A stretch of DNA of 18,677 nt from contig CAZMBM010000034.1 in NCBI GenBank assembly GCA_964564475.1, positions 1-18,677 of the forward strand, given 5' to 3'. The notes below the pieces were generated by a model that saw nothing but the letters and a program-made list of their open reading frames with translations, did no database searches and had not been told where the DNA came from. Of the stretch, positions 14,633 through 18,677 are shown one piece after another. Within the stretch, counting starts at the first letter, position 1. Each line of letters opens with the position of its first letter. The DNA is from CG1-02-35-72 sp964564475. Its GTDB lineage: Bacteria > Bacteroidota > Bacteroidia > Flavobacteriales > Flavobacteriaceae. The position numbers and the translations under genes are program-made.

Positions 14633-15505
14633 ATGAGCGTTTTAGTCAATAAAGATTCAAAAATAATTGTACAAGGATTTACAGGTGGTGAGGGGACTTT
14701 TCACGCCTCGCAAATGATAGAATACGGCACAAATGTAGTAGGAGGTGTGACACCCGGTAAAGGAGGACAGTTGCATTTAGACAAACCTGTTTTTAATACT
14801 GTGTCTGATGCGGTTAAATCAACTGAAGCCGATACGTCTATAATTTTTGTCCCACCGGCTTTTGCAGCCGATGCAATTATGGAAGCGGCTGATGCCGGAA
14901 TAAAAGTTATTATTTGTATTACAGAAGGTATTCCAACGGCCGATATGGTTAAAGTGAAAGATTATATCGCCGGGAAAAATTGTCGTTTGGTAGGCCCTAA
15001 CTGTCCGGGCGTTATCACCCCTAACGAGGCGAAAGTCGGTATTATGCCGGGCTTTGTCTTTAAAAAAGGCAGTGTAGGTATTGTTTCTAAATCGGGAACC
15101 TTAACTTACGAAGCCGCCGACCAAGTTGTAAAACAAGGTTTAGGTATTACAACAGCCATTGGTATTGGAGGTGATCCAATTATTGGCACAACAACTAAAG
15201 AAGCTGTAGAATTGTTTATGAATGATCCTGAAACTAAAGCCATTGTTATGATTGGCGAAATTGGTGGTCAATTAGAGGCTGAGGCAGCCAAATGGATTAA
15301 AGCCGGCGGCAATAAAAAACCGGTCATCGGATTTATAGCCGGACAAACAGCACCTAAAGGACGTACAATGGGTCATGCGGGAGCTATTGTAGGAGGTAAG
15401 GATGATACAGCCGCGGCTAAAATGCAAATTCTTAAAGATAATGGGATTTATGTTGTGGATTCTCCTGCCGAAATAGGTAAAAAAGTAAAAGAAGTTTTGG
15501 GATAA
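14633..15505 (+). CDS. sucD: Succinyl-CoA synthetase (ADP-forming) alpha subunit
   Basis: The alpha subunit of the TCA-cycle enzyme that converts succinyl-CoA to succinate with NTP formation. It carries the CoA-binding Rossmann domain (GFTGGEGTFH at 15-24, GGVTPGKGG at 37-45) and the phosphohistidine H248 (GRTMGHAGAIVGG). GPNCPGVITP (121-130) and SKSGTLTYE (152-160) are standard. The 290-residue length is normal. The beta subunit gene sucC is absent on both sides, so the two subunits are encoded apart; as I recall this is usual in flavobacteria. It has its own candidate promoter and is closed by a strong terminator. Confidence 0.97.
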   Translation: MSVLVNKDSKIIVQGFTGGEGTFHASQMIEYGTNVVGGVTPGKGGQLHLDKPVFNTVSDAVKSTEADTSIIFVPPAFAADAIMEAADAGIKVIICITEGIPTADMVKVKDYIAGKNCRLVGPNCPGVITPNEAKVGIMPGFVFKKGSVGIVSKSGTLTYEAADQVVKQGLGITTAIGIGGDPIIGTTTKEAVELFMNDPETKAIVMIGEIGGQLEAEAAKWIKAGGNKKPVIGFIAGQTAPKGRTMGHAGAIVGGKDDTAAAKMQILKDNGIYVVDSPAEIGKKVKEVLG

Positions 15506-15540
15506 TCTTTTATAGATTTTCTTAATTTCTCACTATAAAA

Positions 15541-15584
15541 GTTGTCTAAAAAGAAATTTACACTCTTTTAGACAGCTTTTTTTT
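15541..15584 (+). terminator. Rho-independent terminator after sucD
   Basis: Arms GTTGTCTAAAA (15541-15551) and TTTTAGACAGC (15566-15576) pair over 11 bp with one G-U wobble, around a 14-nt loop, and are followed by eight Ts (15577-15584). It lies 35 bp past the sucD stop and is the clearest terminator in the window. Confidence 0.9.
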
Positions 15585-15591
15585 ATATTTG
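15584..15591 (+). promoter_or_regulatory. Candidate -7 box of fabG, abutting the sucD terminator
   Basis: TATATTTG matches TAnnTTTG and begins at the last T of the terminator tract. Expected transcription start is near 15597, leaving a leader of about 15 nt before the fabG ATG at 15612. A -33 TTTG is not evident; that region falls within the terminator 3' arm and U-tract. Confidence 0.5.
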
Positions 15592-15611
15592 ACTAACTTT
15601 TAAACAAACAG

Positions 15612-16358
15612 ATGAAACTAACCGAAAATAAATCAGTTTTAATAACAGGGGCTACCAGAGGTATTGGTAAAGGTATCGCTTTAGCTTTTGCTCAAAATGG
15701 GGCTAACGTAGCTTTTACCTATAGTGCTTCTGTAGAAGCCGCCACTAATTTAGAAAAAGAATTATTATCCCTCGGTGTAAAGGCCAAAGCCTACCAATCT
15801 AATGCGGCAAATTTTGAAGCGGCTCAAGCTTTAGTTGCAGATGTAATTGAAGAATTTGGCACTATAAACGTCCTTGTTAACAATGCGGGTATTACCAAAG
15901 ACAATCTGCTTATGCGAATTTCTGAAGCCGATTTTGACAAAGTAATAGAGGTCAATCTCAAATCGGTTTTTAATCTTACTAAGGCTGTTATACGTCCTAT
16001 GATGAAACAACGCGATGGTATTATTATCAATATGAGTTCGGTTGTTGGTGTTAAAGGCAATGCCGGGCAGACAAACTACGCCGCTTCTAAAGCAGGAATA
16101 ATTGGTTTTACAAAATCGGTAGCTCTAGAATTGGGCTCACGAAATATTCGTTGCAATGCAGTTGCCCCCGGATTTATTGAAACAGAAATGACCGCTCAAT
16201 TAGACGAGGCGACTGTCGAAGGATGGCGCAAAGCTATTCCGCTTAAGCGTGGAGGAACCCCACAAGATGTTGCCAATGTATGCCTCTTTTTGGCTTCAGA
16301 CTTGGCTACTTATATCACAGGTCAGGTAATTAATGTTGACGGCGGCATGCTTACGTAA
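15612..16358 (+). CDS. fabG: 3-oxoacyl-ACP reductase
   Basis: A short-chain dehydrogenase/reductase that uses NADPH to reduce 3-oxoacyl-ACP to 3-hydroxyacyl-ACP in fatty-acid elongation, making the substrate type used by FabZ and the Lpx acyltransferases upstream. Visible: cofactor loop T12-G-A-T-R-G-I-G19, N90-N-A-G, N115, catalytic S143 (MSSVVG), Y156 and K160 (YAASK), and the C-terminal ITGQVINVDGGM. Length 248 is standard for FabG. SDR family members can be hard to tell apart, but the ETEMTAQL lid segment (190-197) and length favour FabG. It has its own candidate promoter and is followed 16 bp later by the VWA membrane protein gene. Confidence 0.93.
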   Translation: MKLTENKSVLITGATRGIGKGIALAFAQNGANVAFTYSASVEAATNLEKELLSLGVKAKAYQSNAANFEAAQALVADVIEEFGTINVLVNNAGITKDNLLMRISEADFDKVIEVNLKSVFNLTKAVIRPMMKQRDGIIINMSSVVGVKGNAGQTNYAASKAGIIGFTKSVALELGSRNIRCNAVAPGFIETEMTAQLDEATVEGWRKAIPLKRGGTPQDVANVCLFLASDLATYITGQVINVDGGMLT

Positions 16359-16374
16359 CTGTAAAACTTAATAA

Positions 16375-18405
16375 ATGTCTTTATACACAGTGCTTTACAT
16401 ATTCTTAGGATTAGGTTTGGCACTTGCTTTTTCTTACTACCAATATTTTTATAAAACCAAATATGAAGGGATTATATATAGATATCTGGCAGCACTTCGT
16501 GCCTTTACATTTTTTTTAATAGCATTATTGTTTATCAATCCTCAATTTAAAAGAAATAGCTATACCATAGAAAAACCAAGCTTAGTGCTTGCCATTGATA
16601 ATTCACAATCAATCGCTTTTTTAGAAGCAGATAAACAAGTAGAATCTATTTTTAATGCACTTAAATCTGATAAGGAGTTGTCTGAAAAATTTGCCATTCA
16701 AACTTTTACATTTGGAAATAGGCTTAACCAGTCTGATTCACTCACATTTAAAGATAATCAGACTAAAATTGCCGAAGCCCTAAAAAAAGTGGGTGATTTA
16801 TACAGCAAAAACACAAGCCTACTTATAATAACTGACGCTAACCAAACACAGGGAATAGATTATGCATTTACAAAGCTAAATTTTCCCGTAAATGCATTTA
16901 TTGTTGGAGATACAAGTAAATTAATTGATATCAATATCAATAGAATTAACACAAATGAATATACCTATTTGGGAAATAATTTTCCTGTAGAAATTTTTAT
17001 CAATTACGAGAATTTAAGTGCTACTAACAGAAACAGTACGCTTAAAATATTTAAGAGAGGTAAACTTATTTATACTAAAAAACTCAGTTTTAATTCTGAT
17101 GAAAATAGTAAAACAGTCCGTTTAAATTTAAAGACAACAAAGACAGGTATTCACCAGTACAAGGCTGTAATAGACTCTGTTCAGGGGGAAAAAAACTTGA
17201 AAAATAATGTGATGTATTTTTCAACAACCACTTTAAATGAGAGTTCTAACATACTAATATACAGCGAAATTAGGCATCCTGATATTGGTGCCTTACGCCG
17301 CAGTATCGAAACAAATAAACAACGAAAAGTAAGTGTTAAAATAGGACGTCTTAATTTAAACAAACTTAATAAATACCAACTCGTACTCATTTATCAGCCC
17401 AATTCTAAAATGCAGAGCTTGTTTGATGAATTAAAAACCCTAAAGAAGCCTTATTTTATAATAACCGGGACCAAAACCGATTGGCAATTTTTAAATAAAG
17501 TACAACCTGTATTTAGAAAAAATTATATAAATCAGAACCAAGAGCGTTTTGCCGAACTCAACAAATCGTTTACGCCATTTGTGGTGAAAAATTTTAATTT
17601 TAGTGATTTTCCACCGCTTGACAGTAAATTTGGTTCTATTTCTTTTAAAATACCACACCAAACCTTACTCTATCAAAAAATAGGTGCTACAAGCACCCGA
17701 CAACCCTTACTGGCTACTTTCAAAACTGCTAACAATAAAGGAGGCGTCCTTTTTGGGGAAAATATTTGGAAGTGGCGTATGACGCATTTTACAATTTACA
17801 ACAGCTTTAAAGGCTTTGATAATTTTATAAATACTATTATACAGTATCTAACCGAAATGAAATCAGGAAATCAACTTAAGGTATCGTATAAGTCAGTTGT
17901 TTATGCCAATCAACCTGTAGCATTTTGGGCCAGTTATCTAGATGCCACTAAGGCATTCGACAGCCGCGCTAAATTAGAACTCACTATTTCAAAAGAGAAT
18001 TCTGATTTAAAAAACACCTATCCTATGGCGCTTAAGTCAGAGAAATATTATTTAAGCCCTTCTAATTTAAGTGCAGGAAGTTACCGATTTACAGTTAAAG
18101 ATACCAAAAGTGGTTTAAGCCAAAAAGGTACGTTTGTCGTGCTAAATTTTCCTATAGAACACCAATTTTACAATGCCAATTATAAAAAATTAGATTTGCT
18201 GACAAGCAAAAATAATGGCAAAATTTATATGCCTTCTGACTTTAGCACATTTAAATCAGATATTCTTTCAAATGAGCGTTTTAAAAGCATCCAAAAGAAA
18301 AGTGTAAAAACAATTCCGTTGTTATCTTTTAAATGGTTACTTTTATTGATTGTTGCATCGGCCGTGACCGAATGGTTTTTAAGAAAATATCACGGATTAA
18401 TATAA
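16375..18405 (+). CDS. Membrane protein with VWA domain (BatA-like), function unknown
   Basis: A 676-residue membrane protein. Two N-terminal membrane helices (about 4-25 and 36-55) precede a von Willebrand A-type domain with a complete metal-ion-dependent adhesion site: D75-x-S77-x-S79 (LAIDNSQS), T130 and D154 (LIITDANQTQG). The long middle part contains beta-rich, Ig-like stretches (about 185-280) and an alpha/beta segment reminiscent of a glutamine-amidotransferase-like fold (about 290-385), and a C-terminal helix (about 647-670) returns to the membrane. The large soluble portion between the second and last helices is likely periplasmic. Similar architecture is seen in Bacteroidota proteins of the BatA/aerotolerance-related type, but no other Bat genes or MoxR ATPase are present. 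It lies 16 bp after fabG and 35 bp before an SPFH/prohibitin gene; as I recall the latter pairing is common in flavobacteria. The biological role is not known. Confidence 0.8.
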   Translation: MSLYTVLYIFLGLGLALAFSYYQYFYKTKYEGIIYRYLAALRAFTFFLIALLFINPQFKRNSYTIEKPSLVLAIDNSQSIAFLEADKQVESIFNALKSDKELSEKFAIQTFTFGNRLNQSDSLTFKDNQTKIAEALKKVGDLYSKNTSLLIITDANQTQGIDYAFTKLNFPVNAFIVGDTSKLIDININRINTNEYTYLGNNFPVEIFINYENLSATNRNSTLKIFKRGKLIYTKKLSFNSDENSKTVRLNLKTTKTGIHQYKAVIDSVQGEKNLKNNVMYFSTTTLNESSNILIYSEIRHPDIGALRRSIETNKQRKVSVKIGRLNLNKLNKYQLVLIYQPNSKMQSLFDELKTLKKPYFIITGTKTDWQFLNKVQPVFRKNYINQNQERFAELNKSFTPFVVKNFNFSDFPPLDSKFGSISFKIPHQTLLYQKIGATSTRQPLLATFKTANNKGGVLFGENIWKWRMTHFTIYNSFKGFDNFINTIIQYLTEMKSGNQLKVSYKSVVYANQPVAFWASYLDATKAFDSRAKLELTISKENSDLKNTYPMALKSEKYYLSPSNLSAGSYRFTVKDTKSGLSQKGTFVVLNFPIEHQFYNANYKKLDLLTSKNNGKIYMPSDFSTFKSDILSNERFKSIQKKSVKTIPLLSFKWLLLLIVASAVTEWFLRKYHGLI

Positions 18406-18409
18406 ACGT

Positions 18410-18432
18410 ATTTTTAAACTAATTTTTAAACT
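18410..18432 (+). repeat. Short direct repeat upstream of the SPFH gene
   Basis: ATTTTTAAACT occurs at 18410-18420 and again at 18422-18432, one base apart, directly before a run of Ts and the ATG at 18441. It fills nearly all of the 35-bp gap. It could be a binding site or simple AT-rich slippage. Confidence 0.35.
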
Positions 18433-18440
18433 TTTTTTTT

Positions 18441-18677
18441 ATGAAGAATCCACCTAAATTTTTAATTCCGGCTTTTGTAGTACTCATCATTTTTTTAGTA
18501 TTTTTAGCAAAATCTGCTGTAACTATTGACTATGGTGAAGCTGGTGTCTTGTTTAAGACATTTGGCGGCGGTGTTGACACAGAAAACACCCTTGACGAAG
18601 GTTTTCACCTTATTGCACCATGGAACAATGTAACTGTTTACAATGTAAAACAACAAGAATTATTTGAACGCAGTATG
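18441..18677 (+). CDS. Prohibitin-family SPFH protein, N-terminal part (cut by window end)
   Basis: The first 79 codons of an open frame that runs off the right edge. The start ATG is followed by a short charged stretch and one membrane helix (about residues 7-24: FLIPAFVVLIIFLVFLA), then the SPFH domain opening VTIDYGEAGVLFKTFGGGV and LDEGFHLIAPWNNVTVYNV (about 52-70). This is the arrangement of bacterial prohibitin-like proteins, which form large ring or cage oligomers in the inner membrane and in some cases hold FtsH-type proteases. The frame is intact to the last base. The C-terminal coiled coil expected for the family lies outside the window. Confidence 0.88.
   Translation, partial: MKNPPKFLIPAFVVLIIFLVFLAKSAVTIDYGEAGVLFKTFGGGVDTENTLDEGFHLIAPWNNVTVYNVKQQELFERSM

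Noticed and set aside
1..18677. CRISPR array, tRNA, insertion sequence or prophage.
   Set aside because: No regularly spaced repeats, no cloverleaf-like segment, no transposase or phage proteins were seen; nearly all sequence is explained by housekeeping genes.

Overview
The window looks like a chromosomal segment of a low-GC member of the Bacteroidota, most likely a flavobacterium. Evidence: an LpxC-FabZ fusion, two LpxD-type acyltransferases around lpxA and efp, a PorX regulator (PglZ-type response regulator of type IX secretion), a short SerA beside SerC and DUF1015, and repeated TAnnTTTG boxes (the Bacteroidota -7 element) upstream of genes that lack clear Shine-Dalgarno sites. Almost all of it is housekeeping sequence. 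I saw no tRNA, rRNA, CRISPR array, transposase or phage gene.

Layout. Positions 58-1568 (minus strand) hold a GT2 glycosyltransferase and a small solo HsdR_N-type nuclease-fold protein. holA (plus strand, 1615-2619) is divergent from the latter. A convergent gap at 2620-2777 carries two palindromes. A minus-strand block, porX > serC > serA > DUF1015 > yggS, runs from 8496 down to 2778. From about 8549 to the end everything is on the plus strand: an HD-domain nucleotidase, lpxD, lpxC/fabZ, lpxA, efp, a second lpxD-like gene, sucD, a strong terminator, fabG, a VWA-domain membrane protein, and the start of an SPFH/prohibitin-family gene cut by the window edge.

How the genes work together. lpxD, lpxC/fabZ and lpxA cover the early lipid A steps and the dehydratase that competes for the same 3-hydroxyacyl-ACP. 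Their start and stop codons overlap (TAATG, then ATGA), so they are probably translationally coupled. serC and serA supply two of the three steps from 3-phosphoglycerate to serine. The DUF1015 protein next to them carries a DGHHR motif like that of ParB/sulfiredoxin-fold enzymes and is the best unknown-function candidate here. porX and the HD-domain gene are transcribed divergently from a very short shared control region.

Most unusual observation: a short palindromic dispersed-repeat-like element lies inside the yggS reading frame and adds about 20 residues without breaking it. Other palindromes and a degenerate repeat remnant lie within about 700 bp. No clearly new multi-gene system was found. 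The best leads are the yggS insertion, DUF1015 beside serCA, the divergent second LpxD, the solo HsdR_N protein, and the VWA-SPFH pair at the right edge.
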